44,757 nucleotides of DNA from Dehalococcoidia bacterium (GTDB lineage: Bacteria; Chloroflexota; Dehalococcoidia; CAUJGQ01), in contig DATGEL010000113.1 in assembly GCA_035310145.1 (NCBI GenBank), forward strand, positions 1 to 44,757. The letters run 5' to 3'. Under the pieces are notes generated by a model. That model did no database searches. It saw only the letters and a list, made by a program, of their open reading frames with translations, and was not told where the DNA came from. The first letter of the stretch is position 1. Each line of letters starts with the position of its first letter. A program made the position numbers and the translations under genes. Of the stretch, positions 18,450 to 27,022 are shown piece after piece.

Positions 18450-19258
18450 CGGGCGGACACGTCTTTTTCATCGGCGCCGGACCCGGAGCGCCCGACCTGC
18501 TGACGCTGCGCGGCCGCGAGATCATCGGCAAGGCGGATCTCGTGATCTACGCCGACTCGCTGGTGCACCCCGGCGTCGCCGCCTTCGCACCGCCCGGCGC
18601 CGAAGTGATCGGCAGCGCGGCGCTGACGCTGGAGCAGACGACGGCGAAGCTGATCGAAGCGGCAAGAGCAGGCAAGACCGTCGCCCGGCTGCAGAGCGGC
18701 GATCCGTCGATCTACGGCGCAATGCACGAGCAGTTGCAACTCCTCGAAGCCGCGGGCGTGCCCTGCACGATCGTGCCCGGCGTGAGCTCGGCATTCGCCG
18801 CCGCCGCCGTGCTCGGCCGCGAGCTCACCGTGCCGGATGTTTCTCAGACCGTGATCTTCACGCGCATGGCCGGGCGCACCTCCCTCCCAGCGGGCGAGCG
18901 GCTGAGCGACCTCGCGGTCCACGGCGCCACGCTCGTGATCTTCCTCAGCATTCCCCTGATCGAGCGCGTGGTAGAGGAACTGCGGGCCGGCGGCTATCCG
19001 CCGGAAACGCCGGCGGCCGTCGTCTACCGCGCCACCTGGGAGGACGAGCTGGTGCTGCGCGGCACGCTGGACGACATCGCCCAGCAAAGCAAAGCGGCGA
19101 AGCTACAACTGCAGGCCCTGATCCTCGTCGGCAGGGCGCTCGATCCGGCGCTGCGCAAGGCAGAAGTGCGGCACCGCTCGAACCTGTACGATCCGGCCTA
19201 CACCCAGCGCCACCGGCAGGGCGGCGGGCCGCCGTCGCCGGAGGTTGCCGAGCCGTGA
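18446..19258 (+). CDS. cbiF: Precorrin-4 / cobalt-precorrin-4 C11-methyltransferase (CbiF/CobM)
   Basis: 270 aa. Methylates C11 before ring-fragment removal. Seen: FIGAGPGAPDLLTLRG near the N-terminus, YADSLVHP, RLQSGDPSIYGAMHEQ, VPGVSSAFAAAA and the conserved ATWEDELVLRGTL segment typical of CobM/CbiF. The start at 18446 overlaps the cbiL stop (ATGA) and is preceded by GGCGGAGG; the open frame upstream is a shadow of cbiL. The C-terminal 25 residues are a Gly/Pro-rich tail without motif. Confidence 0.95.
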   Translation: MTGGHVFFIGAGPGAPDLLTLRGREIIGKADLVIYADSLVHPGVAAFAPPGAEVIGSAALTLEQTTAKLIEAARAGKTVARLQSGDPSIYGAMHEQLQLLEAAGVPCTIVPGVSSAFAAAAVLGRELTVPDVSQTVIFTRMAGRTSLPAGERLSDLAVHGATLVIFLSIPLIERVVEELRAGGYPPETPAAVVYRATWEDELVLRGTLDDIAQQSKAAKLQLQALILVGRALDPALRKAEVRHRSNLYDPAYTQRHRQGGGPPSPEVAEP

Positions 19259-20358
19259 CGCCGCCTTCGAAGGTCTCGATCATCGCCGTTTCGAGGCGCG
19301 GCAGCGCCCTCGCCGTGACCGTCGGTGCGGCGCTGCCCGGTGCGCGGCTGCTGTTGCCGCGCCGCTTCGTGGCCGCCCATGCCGAGGCATATGACGGTGG
19401 GGTACTCGTCGCGGTCGCCGCGGCGTTCGCGCAGGCAGAGGCGCTGGTGCTGATCATGGCCACGGGCATCGCCGTGCGCGCGGTGGCGCCGCTGCTGCGC
19501 GACAAGCCGACCGATCCGGCGATCGTCGTGATCGACGATGCCGGCCGCTTCGCGATCAGCCTCGCCGGCGGACACCTGGGCGGCGCCAACGCCCTGGCCG
19601 CCCATCTCGCCGGCGCGATCGGCGCCGTGCCGGTGATCACCACCGCCAGCGAGGGGGCGGGGGTGCCGGCGCTGGACCTGATCGCGGCGCAGCTTGGTTG
19701 GCGTATCGATAGCGGCAGCGATCTCACGCGCGTGATGGCGGCGCTGGTGAACGGCGAACCCGTCGCGCTCTTGCAAGAGTGCGGCTCACGCGACTGGCTG
19801 GCCGATCGGGGCTGCGCGAACCTGCGATCGATTGCCGGCACCGACGAGCTCGGAGCGAACGACGCGGGCGTGATCGTCGTCTCCTGCATTGGCGAGCCGG
19901 AGCCTACTTCCACGCTGCCGCGCGTGCTGCTGCGGCCACCGGTGCTGGCCCTGGGAGCCGGCTGCAGCACCGGCGCGGCGGCGGACGAATTGATCGACCT
20001 CGCGCACCACGCGCTCGCCCGCGCCGGCCTCTCACCGGCGTGCGTCGCCGCCGTCGCCACCATCGACCGCCGCCACGCTGATCCCGCGATCGTGGCACTG
20101 GGCCGTCTTTTCAATGCGCCGATCCAGAGCTTCACCAGCAGTGAACTGGACGCGGCTCCGGGCGCATGGCGGCGTTCGCAGGTGGTGTTCGGCGCGGTTG
20201 GAACGGGCGGCGTCTGCGAGCCTGCGGCGATCCTGGCGGCTGGCGGCGGCTCGCTGATCGTATCCAAGCGGAAGTCGGCGCACTGCACCGTCGCGGTTGC
20301 GCATCGTGGCGAGGCGTCGCGGCATTCGCCCCGCTTGCCCATGCCGGAGGAAGCATGA
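19255..20358 (+). CDS. cbiG: Cobalt-precorrin-5A hydrolase CbiG
   Basis: 367 aa from GTG 19255 (GTGA overlap). Opens the delta-lactone and releases the C2 fragment as acetaldehyde during ring contraction in the cobalt-early route. Seen: N-terminal and central domain with MATGIAVRAVAPLLRDK and SLAGGHLGGANALA; C-terminal CbiG domain with LGAGCSTGAAADELIDL, ATIDRRHADPAIVALG and VGTGGVCEPAA. Together with CbiD it shows that ring contraction here follows the anaerobic chemistry; no CobG or CobZ oxygenase is seen. Confidence 0.94.
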   Translation: MTPPSKVSIIAVSRRGSALAVTVGAALPGARLLLPRRFVAAHAEAYDGGVLVAVAAAFAQAEALVLIMATGIAVRAVAPLLRDKPTDPAIVVIDDAGRFAISLAGGHLGGANALAAHLAGAIGAVPVITTASEGAGVPALDLIAAQLGWRIDSGSDLTRVMAALVNGEPVALLQECGSRDWLADRGCANLRSIAGTDELGANDAGVIVVSCIGEPEPTSTLPRVLLRPPVLALGAGCSTGAAADELIDLAHHALARAGLSPACVAAVATIDRRHADPAIVALGRLFNAPIQSFTSSELDAAPGAWRRSQVVFGAVGTGGVCEPAAILAAGGGSLIVSKRKSAHCTVAVAHRGEASRHSPRLPMPEEA

Positions 20359-22112
20359 TCGACGACGGCAAGGCGCGTACTCTCGCGCACGGCGGCGCGC
20401 TGTTCATCGTGGGCACCGGCCCCGGCCATCCCGATCTGCTCACCCGCCAGGCCGAACGCTGCCTGCGCGCCGCCGATGCGATCGTCGGCTACCGCCTCTA
20501 TCTCGAACTGCTGCGGCCGTTGCTGCCCGCGGCGACGTTTCACCCGGGCGAGCTGAGCGAAGAGCGGGCACGAGCCGCGCTGGCGATCGACCTGGCGCTG
20601 GCCGGGCGCCGCGTCGCGCTCGTCGGCAGCGGCGACGCCGGCGTCTATGGCCTCGCCGGCCTGGCGCTGGAGTTGCTGGAGGAGCGGGGCGCGCACGAGC
20701 TGCCGGTCGAGGTCGTGCCGGGGGTGACGGCCGCGCTTTCGGCCGCGGCCCTGCTGGGCGCGCCGCTGGGCCACGACTTCTGCGCGATCAGCCTCAGCGA
20801 CCTGCTCACGCCCTGGGAGGCGATCCAGGCCCGCCTCGAGGCCGCGGCGCAGGCCGACTTCGTGACGGTGCTGTACAACCCGGCCAGCGCCCGCCGCCGC
20901 CGCCAACTTGAGGCAGCGCTTGCGGTGTTCCTGCGCCACCGGCCGGCCGGAACGCCGGTTGGCATGGTACGCAACGCTTACCGTGAGCAGCAGTCGGTCA
21001 TCCTGACTTCGCTTACCGAATTGCCGATCGCGCGGGTGGATATGTTGACCACGGTGGTGATCGGCAACTCGGCCACCCGCGCCTGGAACGGTCGCCTAAT
21101 CACGCCGCGCGGCTATCGCCTCGCCGGCGAGGCGCAGGGCGCACCGGCAACGGCTGCCGAGCCCGCGCCAACGGACGGCGGCATCGTGCTGGTCGGCCAC
21201 GGCAGCCGCGACGCCGCGGGCCAGGGCGCCTTCCGCGAGTTCGCCGCGGCATTGGAGCAGCGGCTGGGGGAGCCGGTCGCCCCCGCCTTCCTCGAATTCA
21301 ACGAGCCGCCGATCGTCGAGGCCGTGCGCCGGCTGGTGGCGGGAGGCGCACGTCGGTTAACGGTGATGCCGCTGTTTCTCGGCGCCGCGACGCATCAGAA
21401 AAACGACGTTCCGGCCGCCCTGCACTGGCTGCGCGCGCAGCACGGCGCGCTCCAGTTCGACTGCGCCGCGCCGCTCGGCGCCCACGCGGCCGTCGCCGAC
21501 ACGCTGGCTCAGCGCGCCTTGGAAGCCTGCATGGCCGCGGGGCCGGACGGCTCCGCCTGGCAGCCGCGGGAGACGGCGCTGCTGCTTGTCGGGCGCGGCA
21601 GTCATGATCCAGACAGCAACGGCGAACTGTTCAAGACGGCGCGCCTGGTGACCGAAGGCCGGCGCTTCGCCCTCGTCGAGTCCTGCTTCATCGCCCTCAC
21701 GGAACCGGATGTGGCCGCGGGCGTGGATCGCTGCGCACGGCTCGGCGCCCGCCGGGTCGTGCTGGCGCCGCAGCTGCTCTTCCCCGGCGTGCTGGTGGAA
21801 CGCACGCGGCGGCTCGCGCTCGCCCTGGCGGCGCGCTATCCGGAGCTGAGCCTGAGAGCGGCGGCGCCGCTCGGCGCCGCGCCGCCAATGCTCGACCTCG
21901 TCCTGGAGCGCATCCGCGAAGCGCGCGCCGGCCTGGCCCGCGCCAACTGCGACACCTGCAAGTACCGCGTGCGCATGGCCGGCTTTGAGGACGAGCTTGG
22001 CCTGCCGCAGGGCTCGGACCACAACCACGGCCTGCGGGGCACGCCACTTCACACGCACGGAGCTGACCACGCGGCACTTCCGGCGGCACAGGCGCGCGAG
22101 CCCGCCGTATGA
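20355..22112 (+). CDS. CbiH-CbiX fusion: C17-methyltransferase plus long-type sirohydrochlorin cobaltochelatase
   Basis: 585 aa; ATG overlaps the cbiG stop (ATGA), with GGAGG just upstream. The N-terminal half (about 1-260) is CbiH/CobJ: IVGTGPGHPDLLT, VGSGDAGVYGLAGL, FVTVLYNPASARRR, TTVVIGNSATRAW. From about 275 a two-lobed CbiX follows: VLVGHGSRDAAGQGAF with PLFLGAATHQKNDV, then LLVGRGSHDPDSNGE with LLFPGVLVERT. The end carries Cys532-x2-Cys535 (CDTCKYR) and a His-rich tail (HNHG, HTHGADH), as described for the long CbiX of Bacillus megaterium, where a Cys pair helps bind a [4Fe-4S] cluster. CbiX inserts Co2+ into sirohydrochlorin without ATP. This is the last gene of the operon; 81 bp follow before the next gene. 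Confidence 0.92.
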   Translation: MIDDGKARTLAHGGALFIVGTGPGHPDLLTRQAERCLRAADAIVGYRLYLELLRPLLPAATFHPGELSEERARAALAIDLALAGRRVALVGSGDAGVYGLAGLALELLEERGAHELPVEVVPGVTAALSAAALLGAPLGHDFCAISLSDLLTPWEAIQARLEAAAQADFVTVLYNPASARRRRQLEAALAVFLRHRPAGTPVGMVRNAYREQQSVILTSLTELPIARVDMLTTVVIGNSATRAWNGRLITPRGYRLAGEAQGAPATAAEPAPTDGGIVLVGHGSRDAAGQGAFREFAAALEQRLGEPVAPAFLEFNEPPIVEAVRRLVAGGARRLTVMPLFLGAATHQKNDVPAALHWLRAQHGALQFDCAAPLGAHAAVADTLAQRALEACMAAGPDGSAWQPRETALLLVGRGSHDPDSNGELFKTARLVTEGRRFALVESCFIALTEPDVAAGVDRCARLGARRVVLAPQLLFPGVLVERTRRLALALAARYPELSLRAAAPLGAAPPMLDLVLERIREARAGLARANCDTCKYRVRMAGFEDELGLPQGSDHNHGLRGTPLHTHGADHAALPAAQAREPAV

Positions 22113-22173
22113 TGGCGCTGCAGTTTTGACCCGCGCGTCTGTTGCGGCGCGTGAGTCGCCGTCCGTCCGAATC

Positions 22174-22185
22174 AGGAGGGAGGGG
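22174..22185 (+). promoter_or_regulatory. Purine-rich ribosome binding site of the VOC gene
   Basis: AGGAGGGAGGGG lies upstream of ATG 22194. The second G-block gives an 8-nt spacer and the first a 14-nt spacer. The double site supports the chosen start and suggests strong translation, set apart from the coupled cob genes upstream. Confidence 0.65.
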
Positions 22186-22193
22186 TTCGCACG

Positions 22194-23072
22194 ATGCTGG
22201 TTGACGCGATCGACCATGTGATCCTGCCCGTAACCGACGCCCACGCCGCGGCGGAGCCCTTCGCCCGCCTTGGCCTCAATCTCTTTCCCGGTACGCGCCA
22301 TCAAGACGCGGGCACGGAGAACCGAGGCTTCTTCGTCGGTGACGCGGCTAACGGCTTCTACGTCGAAGCGCTGGGCATCACCGATCGCGCGGCTGCCCTG
22401 CGCGCCCATGGCGAGCCGTTGCTCGCGGCGGCGGACGCGGGGCGTGGTCTGAGCGGCGTGGTGCTGCGCACGGGCGACCTTGCCGCAGCCGCGACCCGGC
22501 TCAAAGCGCACGGTCTCGATTGCCAGGTGCGCGAGGTGCGCGGCGCAGACGGCACGAAAATCTGCGATCTGGCAACGGTGCGCGGCGCACATGCGAACGC
22601 CGTCGGCCTGCGCCTGATCCAGTATTTCCCTTCGCACGAAGAGCGCTGGGCGCGGCGCGAGTCCGCCGGGCTGACGGCGCACGCCTTCCCGCTCAAGCGG
22701 CTGGACCACCTGGCGGTGATCGCGCCGGATCTGGAGGGTGATACCCGCTTCTGGCGCGAGGTGATGGAGGCGCCGCTTGCCGGCGAGGTCAGCTCGCCCG
22801 CGATGCGCATTCGGCAAATCGGCATCGGCGACGCAATGCTGGAACTGCTCGGACCAGCCTCGCCGGACAGCCCACTGGCATCGCGCCCGCCGGGACTGGT
22901 GAGCGTGATCGCCTTCGAGGTTGCCGATCTCGATGCCGCGCTGACGGAGGCGCGCCGCCGTGGCTTCAACCCCTCGCCCGCCGAGCCGGGTGTGCTACCG
23001 GGCACCCGTCGCGCCGTGATTCAGCCGGCCGAGTTCAGCGGCATCACGCTGCAGCTACTGCAGTACGTCTGA
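22194..23072 (+). CDS. Two-module VOC (glyoxalase/bleomycin-resistance fold) protein
   Basis: 292 aa. Two vicinal-oxygen-chelate modules in tandem: module 1 (about 1-145) starts IDHVILPVTDAHAA and module 2 (about 165-292) starts LDHLAVIAPDLEG. Each begins with the D-H pair that supplies a metal ligand in this superfamily; later ligands include the Glu in DAMLELLG. Module 2 resembles methylmalonyl-CoA epimerase or glyoxalase I; module 1 resembles the Glyoxalase_3-like type. The substrate is unknown, and B12 proximity alone does not prove a methylmalonyl-CoA role. It follows the cob operon by 81 bp but has its own strong ribosome site. Confidence 0.8.
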   Translation: MLVDAIDHVILPVTDAHAAAEPFARLGLNLFPGTRHQDAGTENRGFFVGDAANGFYVEALGITDRAAALRAHGEPLLAAADAGRGLSGVVLRTGDLAAAATRLKAHGLDCQVREVRGADGTKICDLATVRGAHANAVGLRLIQYFPSHEERWARRESAGLTAHAFPLKRLDHLAVIAPDLEGDTRFWREVMEAPLAGEVSSPAMRIRQIGIGDAMLELLGPASPDSPLASRPPGLVSVIAFEVADLDAALTEARRRGFNPSPAEPGVLPGTRRAVIQPAEFSGITLQLLQYV

Positions 23073-23155
23073 GCCAGCCGGAGGTTCGTCCGGCGGCGGT
23101 CGCGGCGGGACGATCAATCACGTCCGGTCAGGGAAGCGGAGGCTCGCGCGCTCGC

Positions 23156-23914
23156 ATGCGTATCGCCGTCGTCAGCGACGTTCACGCCAATCTCGCCGCC
23201 GTTGAGGCGGTGCTCCGGCATGCGGAGGGCGAGCGGGCGCTCGACGCCGTCTGGTCGCTGGGCGACCTGGTCGGCTACGGGCCGCAGCCCTCGGACTGCC
23301 TGGCGCTGCTGCGCGGGCAACGGTTTCATTCGGTTGCGGGCAACCACGACCTGGCCGCCAGCGCCGTGATCGACACCGAGGATTTCAATCCAGCGGCGGC
23401 CGCTGCCAACGCCTGGAACGCGAGCCAGCTCGACGAGGATGAGCGAAGCTTTCTGCGCGGCCTGCCGCGCACGCTCGAACTCGAGGCGATGCAACTGGCG
23501 CACGGCAGCCTGCGCGACCCCGTCTGGGAGTACTTGATCACGATCCCCGGCGCGCTGGCGCAGTTCGAGCGGATGACGGCGCGCTTCAGCTTCGTCGGCC
23601 ACACGCACGTGCCGCTCGTCTTCATCGAAGGCGGCGAAGGCGGCGAAGGCGGCGAGTCGGCCTTCGAGCTGGACTACGAGCAGCCGGAGGCGGGCAGCGT
23701 TCGCCTGCTCGGCGAGCAGCGGTTGATTCTCAATCCCGGCAGCGTGGGCCAGCCGCGCGATGGCGATCCGCGCGCCGCCTACGCAATCTACGACACGGCG
23801 GCACAGACCGTTGTCTTCCACCGTGTGGAGTACGAGATCGCCCGTACGCAGGCGGCGATGGTGGCGGCCGAGCTGCCGCGCAGCCTGATCGAACGGCTCA
23901 GCCACGGGCGCTGA
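23156..23914 (+). CDS. Calcineurin-like metallophosphoesterase (YfcE/ApaH-like)
   Basis: 252 aa, cytoplasmic. Dinuclear-metal phosphodiesterase or phosphatase fold with all ligand motifs: D-x-H (Asp8, His10 in VVSDVHAN), SLGDLVGYGP, VAGNHD and FVGHTHVP, ending NPGSVGQPRDGDPRAAYAI as in YfcE-type enzymes. The substrate cannot be named. A stretch of three perfect 9-bp repeats (23627-23653) encodes Gly-Gly-Glu units between the GHTH motif and the last strand, probably a surface loop. A GGAGG lies about 13 nt before the ATG. Confidence 0.88.
   Translation: MRIAVVSDVHANLAAVEAVLRHAEGERALDAVWSLGDLVGYGPQPSDCLALLRGQRFHSVAGNHDLAASAVIDTEDFNPAAAAANAWNASQLDEDERSFLRGLPRTLELEAMQLAHGSLRDPVWEYLITIPGALAQFERMTARFSFVGHTHVPLVFIEGGEGGEGGESAFELDYEQPEAGSVRLLGEQRLILNPGSVGQPRDGDPRAAYAIYDTAAQTVVFHRVEYEIARTQAAMVAAELPRSLIERLSHGR
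23627..23653 (+). repeat. Three tandem copies of GAAGGCGGC inside the phosphoesterase gene
   Basis: Perfect 9-bp unit at 23627-23635, 23636-23644 and 23645-23653, in frame, encoding repeated Gly-Gly-Glu. In-frame unit gain or loss would keep the protein intact. Confidence 0.85.
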
Positions 23915-23977
23915 GCCGCCGCCCGCGAGGACGGGTCCCGAAACGCGCCTGTGTCAGCGCCGCAAGGGAGAAGCACG

Positions 23978-25093
23978 ATGAACAGCGGAGGCCCGATCGA
24001 GACAGTCACCGTCGTCGGCGCCGGGTCGGGCGGCTTCGGCCTGATCGCGAACCTTGGCGCTGCGGGCTACCGCCTGCGCCTGCACGACCGCGACGATGCG
24101 CGGCTGGCGCCGTTCCGCGAGCGCGGCGGCATCGAGATCGAGGGCGGAGCGCGCGACTTCGCCCCGATCGAGATCGTCAGCACCGATGCCGCGGCCTGCA
24201 TCGCCGGCACGGACTTGATCGTCGTCTGCACCGGCGGCAAGGGCCAGCCGGGCTTCGTGCGCGCCGCGGCGCCCCTGCTTGAGGACGGGCAGATCCTGCT
24301 GCTGATCCAGGGCAACACCGGCGGCTCGCTGGTGGCGCGGCGCGAGCTTGCGGCCGGCGGCTGCCGCGCCAACGTCGACGTGGCCGAGTTCGACACCTAC
24401 CCATACGGCACCGGCCGTCCGCAGCCCGCCCGCGCCCAACTGCGCTTCAGCAAGCGCTGGAATCAGATAGCAGCCTTCCCCGGCCGCCGCAGCGAGGCGG
24501 TCTTCGCACGGCTGGGATCGCTCTTCACGCAGGCGGTGATGGCCGAGACGGTGGCTTGGACCAGCTTCACCAACATGAACGCGGCCTTTCACGTGGCGAA
24601 CTGCGTTGGGAACGCCGGCCGTATCGAGGCTGGACAGCCGTTCAAGTTCTACGCCGAGGGTGTGACGCCGGCCGTGGCGAACCTCTACCACGCGCTCGAC
24701 GCCGAGCGGCTGGCCGTTGCCGCGGCCCTGGGCGCCGAGATTCCAGACATTCCGGAATGGATCGACCGCGCCTTCGGCTTCCGCGAGCCGACGCTGGTCG
24801 AGACCTTCCAGCGGCTGACCTACGACCCGAAAGGCCCGTATCAGTTCACGCCCTCGCCGCCGGCGCTGACGCACAACTACGTTGCGGAGGACGTGCCGAC
24901 CGGCCTGATGCCGATGTCCGCACTCGGTGCCGCCGCGGGCGTGCCTACGCCCGTGATCGACGGCATCATCCGCCTTGCCTGCGTGATGGCCGGGCACGAC
25001 TTCGCCGCCGAGGCCCGTACGATCGAGCGGCTCGGCCTCGCCGGCCAGGATGCCGCGCAGATGCGCAAGACGCTGATCGACGGCTTCGCCTGA
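23978..25093 (+). CDS. NAD(P)-binding opine dehydrogenase-family protein
   Basis: 371 aa from ATG 23978 (GGGAGAAG upstream); nine more codons are open to 23951. Octopine/opine-type dehydrogenases reversibly couple an alpha-keto acid with an amino acid. Seen: Rossmann motif VVGAGSGGFG (Gly14, 16, 19), IVVCTGGKGQP, and the family's C-terminal helical domain with THNYVAEDVPTGLMPMSALGAAAGVPTPVIDGII, where the conserved His and Asp of opine dehydrogenases occur. The substrate cannot be assigned. Next gene is convergent, with its stop 26 bp away. Confidence 0.85.
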   Translation: MNSGGPIETVTVVGAGSGGFGLIANLGAAGYRLRLHDRDDARLAPFRERGGIEIEGGARDFAPIEIVSTDAAACIAGTDLIVVCTGGKGQPGFVRAAAPLLEDGQILLLIQGNTGGSLVARRELAAGGCRANVDVAEFDTYPYGTGRPQPARAQLRFSKRWNQIAAFPGRRSEAVFARLGSLFTQAVMAETVAWTSFTNMNAAFHVANCVGNAGRIEAGQPFKFYAEGVTPAVANLYHALDAERLAVAAALGAEIPDIPEWIDRAFGFREPTLVETFQRLTYDPKGPYQFTPSPPALTHNYVAEDVPTGLMPMSALGAAAGVPTPVIDGIIRLACVMAGHDFAAEARTIERLGLAGQDAAQMRKTLIDGFA

Positions 25094-25119
25094 ACCGATT
25101 CGCGGGCGACCAGGCGGCG

Positions 25120-26028
25120 TTATGTCGCGCTGTGCTGCTGTTGCTCCGAGGGGTGGCCACCGAGCTGCGCGGCCAGGCTCGCGAGCACGGTTTCCAGCGT
25201 CGGGTCAGGCTCGCGCGAGGTTTGGTCCGCGAGCGCCGTCTCCCCTACCAGCCGGTAGATGTCCGCCGCGCCGTCGAGCATGCGCGGCGTGAGGCCGACC
25301 TCGGCGAAGGTGCGCGCGATCTCCTCCATCTCGCCGACCCAGCGGCGGGCGCGGCGCGGCATCGAGGGGATGCCGGCGCTGACGCGGCCGGCGATCCCAG
25401 CGCGGCTCTGGGCGAACTCGGCCGCGAGGGCCTCGTCCAGGCCCAGCGCCTTCGCGGCGACCAGCAGCTCGGTCCACAGCGCGGTCGTGCCCTTGGTCGA
25501 GGCGGCGTAGACCATCTTCAGCCCCGACGCCTGGCCGATCGCCTCGCCCACCACACGCACGTCGAGGCCGAGATCGTTGAGCTCGGTGAGCGACGAGACG
25601 AGCGGTCCGGAGCAGTAAATGCGTGTGCCGCGCCCGGCGCCCGGCGGCGGGCCGATGATGCCGGCGTCGATCACCGCGGCGCCGGCTGCTTCCACGCGGG
25701 CGGCGATGCGGCGCATCGTGCCCGGCGAGATCGCGTTGCAGTCCGCAAACGGCGGCCGCGATCCGGTGCGTCGCATGCTCTCCGCGATCTGGATTGCCAG
25801 CGACTCGGCCTCGGCAGGCACGAGCACCGATAGGATCAGCTCCGCTTCGCGCACGAGCGCGTCGACGTCGGAGCACGCACGGAAGCCGGCCTCGCGCGCC
25901 CGCAGCCGCGTCAGCTCACTGCGGCCGGCGAGGCAGGTGAGCACCGTGGCGCCATGCTCGCGCAGGACGGCGCCGATCGCCGCACCCATGTCGCCGGGGC
26001 TGAGAATGCCGATCACCGCCGCGGCCAT
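25120..26028 (-). CDS. 6-phosphogluconate-dehydrogenase-like oxidoreductase, DUF1932 type
   Basis: 302 aa. Start at 26028 chosen because the Rossmann motif follows at once (AAVIGILSPGDMGAAIG, residues 3-19) and GGGGAAGG lies just upstream; the longer open frame to 27363 runs antisense through the next two genes. N-terminal NAD-binding domain with the beta-hydroxyacid-dehydrogenase layout (SVLVPAEAE, DCNAISPGT); C-terminal DUF1932 region with SGLKMVYAASTKGTTALWTELL holding the Lys expected to be catalytic. The substrate is unknown. Confidence 0.85.
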   Translation of the reverse strand: MAAAVIGILSPGDMGAAIGAVLREHGATVLTCLAGRSELTRLRAREAGFRACSDVDALVREAELILSVLVPAEAESLAIQIAESMRRTGSRPPFADCNAISPGTMRRIAARVEAAGAAVIDAGIIGPPPGAGRGTRIYCSGPLVSSLTELNDLGLDVRVVGEAIGQASGLKMVYAASTKGTTALWTELLVAAKALGLDEALAAEFAQSRAGIAGRVSAGIPSMPRRARRWVGEMEEIARTFAEVGLTPRMLDGAADIYRLVGETALADQTSREPDPTLETVLASLAAQLGGHPSEQQQHSAT

Positions 26029-26124
26029 AGCCTTCCCCCTCGCTGCGATCTGTGCGGGCTGCGCTCCGTGCGCAGCCCCGCCGTAGTATCGTAGCGGCAG
26101 CAGCGCTCTTCCGGAGGCACGCGT

Positions 26125-26970
26125 ATGAGCGTGATTACCGCCGAGCACCGCCGCGCATATGCGGCGGACGGGTTCACGGTCGTGCGCGGCCTGTTCGAAC
26201 CGGCCGAGATCGCGCGGTATCGCGATCACTTCATGGCGCTGCGGGGAGAGGGCGCGTTTCCCGGCGACCTGGTCGGCGTCGATCCGCGCAGCAACGATCC
26301 GCTCAAGCAGTACCCGCGCATGATCCACATGCACCGCTGGGACGAGCTGAGCCTGCGCTGGCTGCTGGACGCGCGGCTGAACACCTGCCTGACCGCGCTG
26401 CTCGGCATCGAGCCGTTCGCCGTGCAAACGATGCTCTACTTCAAGCCGCCGGGGGCGCGCGGGCAGGCGCCGCACCAGGACCAATACTACCTGCGCGTCT
26501 CGCCGGGCACCTGCATCGCCGCCTGGCTGCCGCTCGACGACTGCGACGAGGCGAACGGCTGCCTGCAGGTCGTGCCCGGCAGCCACGCCTGGCCCCTGCT
26601 CTGCACGGAGCAGGCGGACACCTCGCTCAGCTTCACCGATGTAACGGTGCCGATTCCGCCGTGGACGGAAGTCCGCGCCGTGACGATGCGGGCCGGCGAC
26701 GTGCTCTTCTTCCACGGCCAGCTCGTGCACGGAAGTCAGCCAAATCGGACAAGCGACCGCTTTCGCCGCTCGCTGATCGGCCACTACATCCAGGGCGATG
26801 CCAGGCAGGTCGCGACGTTCTATCATCCGGCACTGCGCATGGACGGCACGCCGCTTGAGCTGGCGCCCAGCCCGGACGGCGGCGCCTGCGGCGTCTGGGT
26901 GGAGCGCGAGGGCCGGCCGGTGATCGAGCTGAGCGGCACGCGGGCCGCCGGCGGCCGCGTCAGCGAATAG
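26125..26970 (+). CDS. Phytanoyl-CoA dioxygenase (PhyH) family Fe(II)/2-oxoglutarate oxygenase
   Basis: 281 aa. Jelly-roll oxygenase that would hydroxylate an unidentified small substrate. The iron triad is visible: His117-x-Asp119 in PHQDQYY and His202 in LVHGSQPN, followed by the Arg of SDRFRRS for 2-oxoglutarate. Also CIAAWLPLDDCDEANGCL, VVPGSHAW and GDVLFFHG, all typical of PhyH. GGAGG precedes ATG 26125. Divergent from the DUF1932 gene with a 96-bp gap and 52 bp upstream of the SDR gene, so the two oxidoreductases on the plus strand may form a unit. Confidence 0.9.
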   Translation: MSVITAEHRRAYAADGFTVVRGLFEPAEIARYRDHFMALRGEGAFPGDLVGVDPRSNDPLKQYPRMIHMHRWDELSLRWLLDARLNTCLTALLGIEPFAVQTMLYFKPPGARGQAPHQDQYYLRVSPGTCIAAWLPLDDCDEANGCLQVVPGSHAWPLLCTEQADTSLSFTDVTVPIPPWTEVRAVTMRAGDVLFFHGQLVHGSQPNRTSDRFRRSLIGHYIQGDARQVATFYHPALRMDGTPLELAPSPDGGACGVWVEREGRPVIELSGTRAAGGRVSE

Positions 26971-27022
26971 CGCCGGCGGCGAACACCGCGTCGCCAGGCA
27001 GACCGGGCAAGGAGGGCGCGGG

